Source: a virus. From it: DNA of 64,000 nt. Of this stretch, positions 38,901 through 46,456 are shown one piece after another; within the stretch, counting starts at the first letter, position 1, and every line of letters starts with the position of its first letter. Made by a program: the position numbers and the translations under genes. The notes under the pieces were generated by a model. The model saw only the letters and a program-made list of their open reading frames with translations. It ran no database searches and was not told the origin of the DNA. The stretch lies in IMG/VR virus record IMGVR_UViG_3300046328_000446, positions 1 to 64,000 of that record. One strand, written 5' to 3'.

Positions 38901-41639
38901 ACTAACACTATGGCTGAAGAGATGTCTGATCAACAAAGAGCCAAGGTTATTGAGTTGTCAGAAGACATAGACAGAATATCTTCAGAGCTTTACACAATAT
39001 TCAAGAATAATGTAGAGCAGGATTCAGAAAGAACGGTAATAGCAGAGTCTACACCAAACCAAGCTTACTATCAAGCTCTAGAAGATGGTAGAATTACAAA
39101 GCCAGAGGCTAAGTATGAGTTTGCATTGAAAAACATGACTGTAGACAACATTAAGAAAGCTAGACAATTTGCAGATGCTTTAGATGATGCAGTTAGAGGA
39201 AGAAGGGTATCTGAGAGTCATAGAAACTTAATACTAAGAACAGTAGGTATTAATGACCTATCTGAGTTGAATGAAGATGACATAATAACAGCAAAATTAA
39301 AGTATGCAGAGTCTAAATTGGCACCTTACTATAAGTCTTTTGCACCTCTTGGATTAGAGAGCTTTTACAACTCTTTGAAAAATGGTACACAAGATGTCTC
39401 TACTTTAGTTAAACAACTAAATGAAAGAACAGACATAAAAGTAAGTAACAATTTTTCTTACTACGAGATGGGGGAGATTAAATTCAAAAACCCTAACTAT
39501 AAAGAAGATTTCGAGGGTGGTTCTAAGCAACCAAAACTTGATCAATATCTTAACAAAGAGTTTGTAAGATTGTTCAACCCTATCCTAGATAGCAATAACA
39601 ATCCTATCTTAGATAGCAATGGTAAAATACAAGCTACTAGCAACCAGAAATTATTTGCTTTGTACGATGAGTACATAGAGTTTCAAAAAGAGAGTTTAAG
39701 ATCTTACGGTGAATTAGGGACACACAATTTATACCTAGCTCCACAAGTATCGAAAACTAGTCTTGAAAAAACTAACGATTTGCTGAAAGGTAAAAAAGGT
39801 ACGATAAAAGAATGGTGGAGAGATATTGTTAGATTTAGAGTAGACGAACAAGCCTTTGGAGAGGAGTTGGATGGGGAAGCATTAGCAAAGACTGCTGATA
39901 TGAGAATCGTACCAAAGTACTTCTTAAAGAAACTAGAAGAGCCTACAGATGTATCTACGGATCTTTTTTACAGTTCTATGTTACTAGCTCAACAATCACA
40001 ATTATATAAGGCTAGAAAAGAGAGATACTCTGAGTTTGCTACCCTTAATGATTTAGCTTTAAACAGAGCTTATCCTGAAGGTAAAGCAGCTACATCTACA
40101 AATACTTACAAGATGTTTCAATCTTACTACGACCATAATTTATTTGGGGTAAAAGAAAAGAGAAACTGGCGAGTAAATGTACCAGTACTAGGACAGATAG
40201 ATGTAACAAAAGTTGTGAATGTATTACACGGATGGATCCGAAATAACTCTTTGGCATTGAACTTTGTTGTACCAGTTACTTCATGGGCTACAGCTGAAGC
40301 CTCTCTTCTTATAGAGAAGTATGTAGGACAGTACGTAGATAAAAATTCAGTTAGCTTAGCAGGGAAAGAGTTTTTAAAAATATCTTACCCGGCCATAAAA
40401 GAGAACTTAGAGATTGATTCTAAATCAAGGCTTTCTATGTTGGGAGAACACTTCAACATATTTGAACTGAGCAATAGATTTGAAAACTCTATGTATGCAA
40501 AAGCACCAAGAGTACTTGCAAAATCCATGTATATTTTACATACCGCAGGTAACTTTGTGCCACTATCAAAAGCAATGTTGTCACAGTTATATGGTCACAG
40601 AGTATATGAGGGAGGATTAGCAGATTTCAAACAGTTTGAAAAGTTGTACAAAAGGTCTAACCCATCTGCTACTATAAAGGATGTAAAAAATCAATGGGAG
40701 CTTCTTGCTGATAAATCTTTTTATAACTACTTAATAACAGATGAGGCTTCAGTGTCTTATGATTATGACAGATTAGCAGAAGATATGAATAGAGTTAACG
40801 ATGACAAGTTCAAAGAAGACTTTAGAAACATGGAGTTAGGAGTAGCTAATAAACTTAAGAAAGTTGTAGAGAGAATAGATGGTATGATTACCAACGAAGA
40901 AAGAACGAGTATGCAAAGAGACGTTCTTGGAAGATTTGCAATGACACATAAAGGTTGGTTAGCAATTTCTGCAGCAAACAGGTTTAAAAGAAGACACTTA
41001 AATCTACAGACAGGACAAATGGAAGAGGGTACTTACTACTCTTTATATAATTTTGTTGTAGAGAACTTCAACAACGGTTTGAAAAAAGGTGGTATGAAAG
41101 CCGCTTTAGCTGAGTTAAAGGATCAGTACGTTAATGGAGACGAAGTACAAAGAGAAAATATTAGAAGAATCCTTGTTGACTTTAACTTCCTTACATTATT
41201 GTTCTTGCTAACATTAGGGTTAGGGCACTGGGCAGATGATGAAGAAGATATGTGGGCAGCTCAATTCTCAGCTTATATGTTAGAGAGGGTTACCACAGAG
41301 ACATCTTCTACTCAACTAGGTGTTTTTGGAGAGTTTTATGCTTCTGTAAAAGAACCTCTAGTAGGGGTTCAAAAGTTAGAGAACTTATTTAAGGTTACTC
41401 AAGCATTTGATACAGACGTAGTAAAAAGTGGTAGATTTTCAGGGATGACAAATCAACAAGTTTATTTCTTAAAGAATGTTGTTGGAGCAAAACCTACATT
41501 TGATATCTGGAACGCAGGTAATTTGAACTCTTTGAGAGAGACATACGATTACTTTAATAAAGATGAAGCTCTTATACCAGTGGCTTACCTTATAGATGAA
41601 GATGATCTTAAGCCAGGTGGATGGGCAGCAGAATATTAA
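35925..41639 (+). CDS. Giant ejection-type virion protein, 1,904 aa
   Basis: The N-terminus (SCTIKYNENGSIKNVLDLEG) is built like that of the preceding giant (SLKCRIYKDENGEIDFV), suggesting a shared N-terminal module. At about 300-309, TEETSHFIVE looks like a degenerate zincin helix (E-E-x-x-H), so any protease there is probably altered. The middle (about 430-1,300) is long, helical and charged, with coiled-coil potential. The C-terminal 400 residues contain hydrophobic stretches (LALNFVVPVTSWATAEASLL at about 1,443; FNFLTLLFLLTLGLGHW at about 1,754) that could span a membrane. I did not see the D-x-D-x-D polymerase motif of crAss-like virion RNA polymerases. It has its own promoter and ends at the bidirectional terminator. 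Ejection with the genome is inferred. Confidence 0.5.
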   Translation: MSCTIKYNENGSIKNVLDLEGNESRLFKQIARLPHVGGLEEALSIFKNVYSEKINEQNPISFLSDKGAKLESFKEALADSSGGNIEIGIDTDAGFKTLLSVSSNTNPATYEGFINNLIKSDILSDEKIIEDGLTYHKAAGNHAPLQIANEQIIKEEAKTNLNRKNFKIYKDGRIELINKKNTIEVNGKDMPVEELRTMSLRELEKSMSKEDALELIINNAVSEALPSGVSSETMTATEEALKLNLLDLLNGMGVKVTSIASYVSNYNTRNGVDPSARALLDVAEQVIAFKDGLISIDSLTEETSHFIVETWDDAEIENLLRNIHKTSSYVEFSQSYRELYTRENPGMSAEQVENLVRRELLGKELAKAIQERFNTEGKTETQKSIVGRLFELLRKFFDSVVANDTFYSDLEALTLKVEDLLLTKDVNKYLNLDKAKTKTFRMYQQQASGNVVIDTKNAIVKKLVKSLLEQEKSLRKAGRGSSAGIQMLNETLEKAITKSSILDLVALAKRQADYVSTAIETSKKRGETLSNEEGIVLKGLTEQIVPILSRLSALAKEDTDLADILTDIEAVSTKVLAVTGAAKNVQNDVLDRIIDRLMVRHRLDEDVRDKLKDAVLVATRDTQMLYAVFGQITHAHDPLLNILGSVIADMTLDAEHSYLKRAKEFQAKIRELGFTESDLPKLMDKDGYILSAYDFTAFEEDVLNLKLEAYKKYSGTTMSDEAIKKGIKEYNLPKIEDEDAEKAYTKEVNDAVNSKIERSFTEEYYQGREDKYNRLGISEATKTHLKLLSVDLGSLMSRVKNEKGLPRYTAQNKYELDAINLKRKALKSLHDSLGDLKTGIRPVDSPSSTSIEVNGSYFELRPNANEESRIAFELNKLDQAFLAEKQEEARQAGGQKIDVEKLAPKFLEELNRIEKEEGREAAVEFFTLNSSIGFSNDFWNNFDNSESMMTFLDSYSQRPDAEEVWSDKIKAYKEFLDNRKAILKQYQDSRNYTNTMAEEMSDQQRAKVIELSEDIDRISSELYTIFKNNVEQDSERTVIAESTPNQAYYQALEDGRITKPEAKYEFALKNMTVDNIKKARQFADALDDAVRGRRVSESHRNLILRTVGINDLSELNEDDIITAKLKYAESKLAPYYKSFAPLGLESFYNSLKNGTQDVSTLVKQLNERTDIKVSNNFSYYEMGEIKFKNPNYKEDFEGGSKQPKLDQYLNKEFVRLFNPILDSNNNPILDSNGKIQATSNQKLFALYDEYIEFQKESLRSYGELGTHNLYLAPQVSKTSLEKTNDLLKGKKGTIKEWWRDIVRFRVDEQAFGEELDGEALAKTADMRIVPKYFLKKLEEPTDVSTDLFYSSMLLAQQSQLYKARKERYSEFATLNDLALNRAYPEGKAATSTNTYKMFQSYYDHNLFGVKEKRNWRVNVPVLGQIDVTKVVNVLHGWIRNNSLALNFVVPVTSWATAEASLLIEKYVGQYVDKNSVSLAGKEFLKISYPAIKENLEIDSKSRLSMLGEHFNIFELSNRFENSMYAKAPRVLAKSMYILHTAGNFVPLSKAMLSQLYGHRVYEGGLADFKQFEKLYKRSNPSATIKDVKNQWELLADKSFYNYLITDEASVSYDYDRLAEDMNRVNDDKFKEDFRNMELGVANKLKKVVERIDGMITNEERTSMQRDVLGRFAMTHKGWLAISAANRFKRRHLNLQTGQMEEGTYYSLYNFVVENFNNGLKKGGMKAALAELKDQYVNGDEVQRENIRRILVDFNFLTLLFLLTLGLGHWADDEEDMWAAQFSAYMLERVTTETSSTQLGVFGEFYASVKEPLVGVQKLENLFKVTQAFDTDVVKSGRFSGMTNQQVYFLKNVVGAKPTFDIWNAGNLNSLRETYDYFNKDEALIPVAYLIDEDDLKPGGWAAEY

Positions 41640-41647
41640 GCATTAAA

Positions 41648-41685
41648 AAACCCTACTAGATTAATTTCTGGTAGGGTTTGTTTTT
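41648..41685. terminator. Bidirectional terminator between convergent late and early blocks
   Basis: A 13-bp stem (41648-41660 / 41667-41679) with one mismatch/G-T position and a TTAATT loop is flanked by A runs on the left and T runs on the right. It therefore serves the + strand giant gene and the - strand phosphoesterase gene alike. Confidence 0.9.
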
Positions 41686-41693
41686 ACAATAAA

Positions 41694-42932
41694 CTAAAAT
41701 AAATGTGTTAGTCTGGCAATCTGGCCATGCAATGGGTGATGAATGTAACCTTCAATCGCCTTAGGGGCATGTTGATATTGGTTTCTGTGATGCCATGAAT
41801 CTGTCCCTGAAGGACTTCTTAAAGCCTCTACACATACGCTCATATAATCTTTACTGATCTTGTGATGAAAGTGGTGGATATAAATATATCTATGTTTACA
41901 AGAACCCCAATCCGGACTTTCGTGAGCCATAGTTAATGGAAGATTATCCATTTTACCACCATCTCCATGCGTTGTACCGATTAAGTTAGATCCGTATCTA
42001 TAATACTTTCTGTGAGCGATAGAACAATCAAAAGTAATATTCTTACAGTCTTTGAAGTAAGTTTGGATAACATCAGCCAAAAAGAACCCATGAGTATAAT
42101 CATGGTTACTAGGGTTGAATACAAAATGTACATCTGCAACTTTAATAAGCCTAGTCAAGATCTCAATATAAAGTTCTTTTGCAATTAAAAAGTTGGTATA
42201 CCACATACCATCAGTATCTTGATCAGTACCTGAAGTAGTGGTTCTCTTAGGTGTGTCAATATGCAAAATATCATTACCTCCAACAAACAAAATCTTATCA
42301 ATCCTAAAACCCTTGGCTTTATTAAGAAGACCTTCAACACCTTCACGAACTCTTTGTACTGCAATCTGGTTATCATAATCTTCCCCTGTTTCAAAGCTTG
42401 TAGCTAATTTTCCAATATGAACATCTGCAGGATCTATTACAAATAAATGCTCATCATCTAATTTTACATCATCTGTATCAACTCTACGTATTGTTTTAGG
42501 TTTGTTAGGAATATTTGCGATATCCTCTAATAATTTTTTGTGGAATGCTTCTGCATACCCTCCATCAACTTGGTTAGATGCTATATTATAATAGGCACCT
42601 TTACCAGTATGAGTTACTAACTTATAAGTACGCACATCTTCAAAAGGAATACCGTAGAAACTACAGTACTCTTTTATGTTCATTATTGTGCCATCAGGCT
42701 TCAAGGCAGAAAGAGAAGATACTTTTTCATACTGATTTGTTTCTGTGTCTGTATTGTTCTCTAAGTCATCGTCCTCTGGAGCACGCTCAGATTTTAATAT
42801 GTACGAGTTTGCTTTTTTACGAAAGCTCTCATCATATATAATACCCACTTCTTCACAATAAGCTTTTGCAGCTAATGTTTTACTTTGTTCTTGCTCGTAA
42901 AGCTCTTGTAATCTTTTTTTGTTAATTTCCAT
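41694..42932 (-). CDS. Calcineurin-like metallophosphoesterase (SbcD-like), 412 aa
   Basis: After a helical, basic and then acidic N-terminal 160 residues, all five motifs of the metallophosphoesterase fold appear in order: DPADVHIGK, VGGNDILH, NPSNHDY, TTHGDGGK and HHFHH. These bind two metal ions and hydrolyse phosphodiesters. The closest functional analogues are SbcD/Mre11-type nucleases; no SbcC partner was seen in the window. The N-terminal extension may contact DNA or another phage protein. It is a single-gene unit: its own promoter lies at 42966-42997 and the bidirectional terminator follows. It ends in TAG. A DNA processing role in replication or host DNA breakdown is inferred. Confidence 0.85.
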   Translation of the reverse strand: MEINKKRLQELYEQEQSKTLAAKAYCEEVGIIYDESFRKKANSYILKSERAPEDDDLENNTDTETNQYEKVSSLSALKPDGTIMNIKEYCSFYGIPFEDVRTYKLVTHTGKGAYYNIASNQVDGGYAEAFHKKLLEDIANIPNKPKTIRRVDTDDVKLDDEHLFVIDPADVHIGKLATSFETGEDYDNQIAVQRVREGVEGLLNKAKGFRIDKILFVGGNDILHIDTPKRTTTSGTDQDTDGMWYTNFLIAKELYIEILTRLIKVADVHFVFNPSNHDYTHGFFLADVIQTYFKDCKNITFDCSIAHRKYYRYGSNLIGTTHGDGGKMDNLPLTMAHESPDWGSCKHRYIYIHHFHHKISKDYMSVCVEALRSPSGTDSWHHRNQYQHAPKAIEGYIHHPLHGQIARLTHLF

Positions 42933-42965
42933 TCTTTTTAATTTCTGTTATACTTATTCTTTTTA

Positions 42966-42997
42966 CAAAATTACTACTAATATTTGGTTTTTCCAAA
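42966..42997 (-). promoter_or_regulatory. Bacteroidota-type promoter for the SbcD-like gene
   Basis: On the - strand: TTTG (42997-42994), a 20-nt spacer, TAATTTTG (42973-42966), then a 33-nt leader to the ATG. Confidence 0.8.
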
Positions 42998-43034
42998 CAA
43001 ATTAAATTTATTGGCACCGAATTACATAAAAGGG

Positions 43035-43052
43035 CATACTTCTTTTTGTATG
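43035..43052 (-). terminator. Possible weak terminator after the primase gene
   Basis: On the - strand CATAC / GTATG form a 5-bp hairpin with an A-rich loop, followed by CCCTTTTA. The stem is short, so this is tentative. Confidence 0.35.
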
Positions 43053-43081
43053 TTAAATAATCTTTTCTATAAAAATCTTTC

Positions 43082-43981
43082 TTATTCATTTTTTAAATAT
43101 AGTGGGCTTTGCATACCCTTTATTAACATCTCTTTAGCAGTCATTTTATAACCTCTTGTGTTTTTTTGCAGGTAATTATTATCTTCAATCAGAGAGAATA
43201 ATAAATCTTCTGCCTCTTCTTGTGACATATAACCACTTGCAACGTAACCTCCTGCACATAATGCTGTAGATCTTACGATATAGTGTCCAGAGTCCACAAT
43301 CTTTTCCATTGATCTAGTAAGAATAGTTCTGACAGTGTTTCTATCTTTTTCACTAACATTGTCTAAAACTTCTATCTCACCAACATGTGGTTTGAACTCG
43401 TCAATCTTTAATCCTCTTTTGGTCCAAGTCTCAGCATTATCTCTGTAAAGGAGATCTGGATCTATTGAAAGGAACAAAGGTAAAATACAGTTTTGTGTAG
43501 AGGGGTCAAAACCTTCATACTTTTCTAAGTAGTAACCCATACCATAGAAGTAACTCTTAAATTCATCTGTAGTCTTACAGACAGGGATCTTAACAATAAA
43601 CTTACATCCTTTTTTACTAGGAGACAAATAAGCTGCTATAATACTAGGTACAGCATCAAATAAAAACTGTTTGAAAGCAGGGGCATCTTGTAACTTATCA
43701 AAGTCAAGAACCATAAGTCCTGTAAACCCTGTAATGTTATCATATTTTCTCCCGGCTCCATTTGTTTTTACACATGGTGTAAAGTAGTATAGTTTAGACT
43801 TAAGTTTGTCTTTTAACTCCATATTACCTGCTGCCGAAGCATCTGATATCTGAGAGAATATGCCACTAATACTAGGACTAGGGGATTTATTTGCTCTCAA
43901 AAACTGCTCAAAAGTAACAGTACCTAGGGGCTCAGGTATCTTAACATCTGCAGGATAGTAAAAAAAGGATATATCGTTCAT
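43082..43981 (-). CDS. VirE_N/BT4734-like primase (AEP superfamily), 299 aa
   Basis: Residues about 90-150 hold GFTGLMVLDFDKL, where the Asp-Phe-Asp pair is the metal-binding DxD of archaeo-eukaryotic-type primases, and later YLSPSKKGCKFIVKIP, the conserved S-x-S-x-x-G-x-K-x-hydrophobic block. This is the N-terminal VirE/BT4734-like family common in Bacteroidota mobile elements and phages. The C-terminal 90 residues form a helical domain typical of its companion region. There is no helicase fusion; the separate DnaB-like gene lies at 49714-50877 in the same block. It is predicted to lay RNA or DNA primers for the phage polymerase. It starts 4 nt after the preceding gene. Confidence 0.75.
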   Translation of the reverse strand: MNDISFFYYPADVKIPEPLGTVTFEQFLRANKSPSPSISGIFSQISDASAAGNMELKDKLKSKLYYFTPCVKTNGAGRKYDNITGFTGLMVLDFDKLQDAPAFKQFLFDAVPSIIAAYLSPSKKGCKFIVKIPVCKTTDEFKSYFYGMGYYLEKYEGFDPSTQNCILPLFLSIDPDLLYRDNAETWTKRGLKIDEFKPHVGEIEVLDNVSEKDRNTVRTILTRSMEKIVDSGHYIVRSTALCAGGYVASGYMSQEEAEDLLFSLIEDNNYLQKNTRGYKMTAKEMLIKGMQSPLYLKNE

Positions 43982-43985
43982 TATT

Positions 43986-44438
43986 TTATTTATTTCTTAT
44001 GTTTCTTACCTTATGGTAATAACTATTTTTATTTGTAAGTGATAAATATTTTATCTCACCATCTTCATCTAAATCATCACTCCGTACTGCTTCAACTTCA
44101 ACCCATTTATCAGTCATATAATAGTTAGCTTCTAGCAATACTCTTCTCTCAGGGGTATACAACCATTTTACATAGTTCCATTCATCATTATCAAACTCCC
44201 AACCTGCCTTACCGTGCTCATCTTGGTACTCTTGTATTTCTCTAGCTGTACGGTGCTTAAAATTATCATTAAGCAATGGCTCAAGCCTTACAAGCTCTTC
44301 ACAAACAGATCCAACTACATAAGTAGCTCTACCTAATGCGTATCTAAAGGCACAAGCTAGTAAAATTTCATGATTAAGCGATACTGAGGGTACGATTTCT
44401 ACGTACTTTCTACCTACTTTTTTATATGATACTTCCAT
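43986..44438 (-). CDS. Conserved-looking phage protein of unknown function, 150 aa
   Basis: I do not recognise the family with certainty. A helix LLACAFRYALGRATYVVGSV (residues about 29-48) is of a kind often seen in small phage proteins of unknown role. The rest is acidic and aromatic, with DNDEWNYVKWLY and paired charged strands. No signal peptide or Cys cluster is present. It overlaps the preceding gene by 17 nt and is followed by the primase gene after 4 nt, so it belongs to the replication operon. Confidence 0.7.
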   Translation of the reverse strand: MEVSYKKVGRKYVEIVPSVSLNHEILLACAFRYALGRATYVVGSVCEELVRLEPLLNDNFKHRTAREIQEYQDEHGKAGWEFDNDEWNYVKWLYTPERRVLLEANYYMTDKWVEVEAVRSDDLDEDGEIKYLSLTNKNSYYHKVRNIRNK

Positions 44439-44835
44439 AACTTTTAAGTTCTTTACGATATTGAATTTCTTTTCTGATCAAGGTTAGGTGTGAATTCTCT
44501 GTACCCTCTGGGTAGTAGTCTAAAACAGCTTGTAGCCACTCATCATTCATGTCACACAGTTTGGTCCAAGTCAAAGGCTCTTTACCATCTACACCACGAC
44601 CACCTCTAGAAGCATATCTACGAACAAACTTAAAGTCATCAGTATCAAAAACTGTAAAGGTATCAACCTTTGCTAGATCCTTGCCTCCAAATCTTATGTA
44701 AGCGTTACCTCCATCAATCATTGTCTCATTAGGACAACTACATGTTTTGTAATCATGTCTATGTTGACTTACTAAAACCTCTCCACATTCTAGACAAGTG
44801 GCTTGGCTATGAACTATTGTTTTACTATTCTCCAT
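44422..44835 (-). CDS. Zinc-finger phage protein (DUF7695-like), 137 aa
   Basis: The N-terminal half contains CLECGEVLVSQHRHDYKTC followed by SCPNETMIDGGNAYIRFGG. This looks like a C-x2-C...H-x-C-x-C zinc site next to an Asp-Gly-Gly-x-x-Tyr-x-Arg motif, typical of a small phage/prophage family of unknown role. The C-terminal half is helical and basic (HLTLIRKEIQYRKELK). It overlaps both neighbours (11 and 17 nt), implying coupled translation within the operon. Nucleic-acid binding is plausible but not shown. Confidence 0.6.
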   Translation of the reverse strand: MENSKTIVHSQATCLECGEVLVSQHRHDYKTCSCPNETMIDGGNAYIRFGGKDLAKVDTFTVFDTDDFKFVRRYASRGGRGVDGKEPLTWTKLCDMNDEWLQAVLDYYPEGTENSHLTLIRKEIQYRKELKSYGSII

Positions 44836-45124
44836 ATCTTACATCTAGTTCTTCGTTATAAATTTTCATAAACTCCTCTTTCTTACCAAACCAGTTATTT
44901 TCTTCTAGTAAGTCGTACCATCTATCAAAAGTACGATATGCTAGCTTTAGATCTTCCGTATATGTTTCTGGGTATTGGCAATTAATATTATAGGGGTCAC
45001 AGTTTTTAGGACTACAACACCCAGACTCCCCACATCCGGAACATACTGGACAATAAGGGCTGTAATTCTCATTTTCTTCTTCCTCTAGCATGTAGCTTTG
45101 GATTAACGATTCTTCTTCTGTCAT
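44825..45124 (-). CDS. Cys-rich small protein, 99 aa
   Basis: The segment YCPVCSGCGESGCCSPKNC (residues about 24-42) contains eight Cys and could bind one or two zinc ions. The rest is acidic and Tyr/Trp-rich. I do not recognise a family. It lies 1 nt downstream of the preceding gene, ends in TAG and overlaps the following gene by 11 nt. Confidence 0.65.
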   Translation of the reverse strand: MTEEESLIQSYMLEEEENENYSPYCPVCSGCGESGCCSPKNCDPYNINCQYPETYTEDLKLAYRTFDRWYDLLEENNWFGKKEEFMKIYNEELDVRYGE

Positions 45125-45125
45125 C

Positions 45126-45383
45126 TTAGATAATTTTATAAAGTTTATACTCTGAATTTTTGGTTTTGAAATGAACCATAGTTTCTGTTTTTTCGATTAC
45201 TTTTTTAACCTCTGTTGTTTGCCAAGTAAAGAAAGCGTTAAAAGGACTCATCAATAAACTCCTACCTCTTCTAGGATTTTTGTAATGTTTTTTAAACTTA
45301 CCTTGCTCATCAAATTCAAGCCACTTGATATCTTTGGACTCTTTCATAAGCCCATCTTCTTGCCTAGTTAATCTATAATACAT
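45126..45383 (-). CDS. Small unknown protein, 85 aa
   Basis: A basic, beta-type sequence (FKKHYKNPRRGRSLLMSPFN in the middle) without recognised domain. It overlaps the upstream gene by 11 nt and is followed by the Cys-rich protein gene after 1 nt. Real coding status rests on this tight operon packing and on codon use like the neighbours. Confidence 0.65.
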   Translation of the reverse strand: MYYRLTRQEDGLMKESKDIKWLEFDEQGKFKKHYKNPRRGRSLLMSPFNAFFTWQTTEVKKVIEKTETMVHFKTKNSEYKLYKII

Positions 45384-45660
45384 CTTTCTTAAATTTAGGA
45401 CTGCAACCCATCAATATTGTGTTACGAATCATACGTTGTTTTAATTTAGTAATCCTACGACCTTTCAAATGACTATCCAATATCTTTTCAAAGTTAGACT
45501 CTTCAATCTCATAGTCCATAAAAGCAATATACTTTCTACCACTACTATCTATAGGAGCCTCTTCTACCAACTTATTAAAATCTGCACTTGGGGTAGACTC
45601 TTTATAAAGGCCTATATAAATATCCCAAATTATTTTCTCCTCTTTTTTTGTGGCTAACAT
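45373..45660 (-). CDS. Small unknown protein, 95 aa
   Basis: A helical, charged protein with a basic C-terminal half (LKGRRITKLKQRMIRNTILM), perhaps nucleic-acid binding. No family recognised. It shares one base with the stop codon of the upstream gene and overlaps the downstream gene by 11 nt. It ends in TAG. Confidence 0.65.
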   Translation of the reverse strand: MLATKKEEKIIWDIYIGLYKESTPSADFNKLVEEAPIDSSGRKYIAFMDYEIEESNFEKILDSHLKGRRITKLKQRMIRNTILMGCSPKFKKDVL

Positions 45661-45890
45661 TACCCTTCAATTTTTTCAAGAACTTCTGTATGTATATCAT
45701 CCATCTGAAAATCTTGAAGTAAATTAATAATAGAAACACCTTCTACAAATACATCATATATCTCAAACTCTGATGCACTTCCTGGGTAACCACCCATATC
45801 TGAATCATACATAACCTGAGGTTCCCCAGGATAATAAGTACCTTCAACTTCCATGTCTATACCTAAGTATATAATTTTTTCTGTTGTCAT
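45660..45890 (-). CDS. Small acidic protein, 76 aa
   Basis: An acidic protein with a Gly/Pro/Tyr-rich middle (YYPGEPQVMYDSDMGGYPG) that resembles small phage proteins of unknown function. It is the first gene after a clear promoter at 45917-45947, so it opens the operon that ends with the primase. Confidence 0.7.
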   Translation of the reverse strand: MTTEKIIYLGIDMEVEGTYYPGEPQVMYDSDMGGYPGSASEFEIYDVFVEGVSIINLLQDFQMDDIHTEVLEKIEG

Positions 45891-45916
45891 AATCTTTATG
45901 TTTTAAATTTCTTCTG

Positions 45917-45947
45917 CAAAGTTAAGTATAATTTTATTACCGTGCAA
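45917..45947 (-). promoter_or_regulatory. Bacteroidota-type promoter for the primase operon
   Basis: On the - strand: TTG (45947-45945), a 20-nt spacer, TAACTTTG (45924-45917). The first gene starts at 45890. Confidence 0.75.
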
Positions 45948-45951
45948 GAAA

Positions 45952-46455
45952 TTATTCAATTATTTTTATCTTGGCCCCAATTTTAACATGTTCATAAAGC
46001 TCATCCATCTCAGAATTACTAACAGCTATACATCCAGCCGTCCAATCTATATACCTATGGAACATTCCAAATTTATACCATTTTTTCATCAAACCGTGTA
46101 TCTTTATATCTCCACCGGCAGACTTATTATTAGCCGAGGCATTACTTAAGTCTTGTTCGTTAGGGTAAGATATGCCTAAATTTTTATAAGCTACACTATG
46201 AGGGTTCTTATCATTTATATAATAAACTCCCTCAGGTGTTTTCCCATCACCTTGAAACTCTTTTTTACCATTTGGTCTAAATCCAAGAGCTACCTTATAC
46301 TTTTTTAGTAACTCACCATCTTGATAAACATACATAGATCTTTTAGACTTATCTACCTCTATGTAGTCAATAACTGCATTTTTATCTAAGGGCTTATCAA
46401 AAAAGAAAAACCCACTAAATAAAAACAATCCTAAAAACACTATTAAACTCTTCAT
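45952..46455 (-). CDS. L,D-transpeptidase (YkuD family) with N-terminal membrane segment, 167 aa
   Basis: The C-terminal 120 residues form a YkuD domain: YIEVDKSKRSMYVYQDGELL at the start, KIHGLM with the conserved His-Gly, and DWTAGCIAVSN with the catalytic Cys in the usual (S/T)xGC context. These enzymes make or edit 3-3 peptide crosslinks in peptidoglycan. I choose the ATG at 46455, one base after the polymerase stop, because it begins a clean signal/anchor sequence (MKSLIVFLGLFLFSGFFFF). The frame is also open to 46503 inside the polymerase gene. The product should be exported or inner-membrane anchored, acting in the periplasm. Such an enzyme in a phage early operon is unusual and suggests cell-wall modification or superinfection exclusion. 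Confidence 0.8.
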   Translation of the reverse strand: MKSLIVFLGLFLFSGFFFFDKPLDKNAVIDYIEVDKSKRSMYVYQDGELLKKYKVALGFRPNGKKEFQGDGKTPEGVYYINDKNPHSVAYKNLGISYPNEQDLSNASANNKSAGGDIKIHGLMKKWYKFGMFHRYIDWTAGCIAVSNSEMDELYEHVKIGAKIKIIE

Positions 46456-46456
46456 A

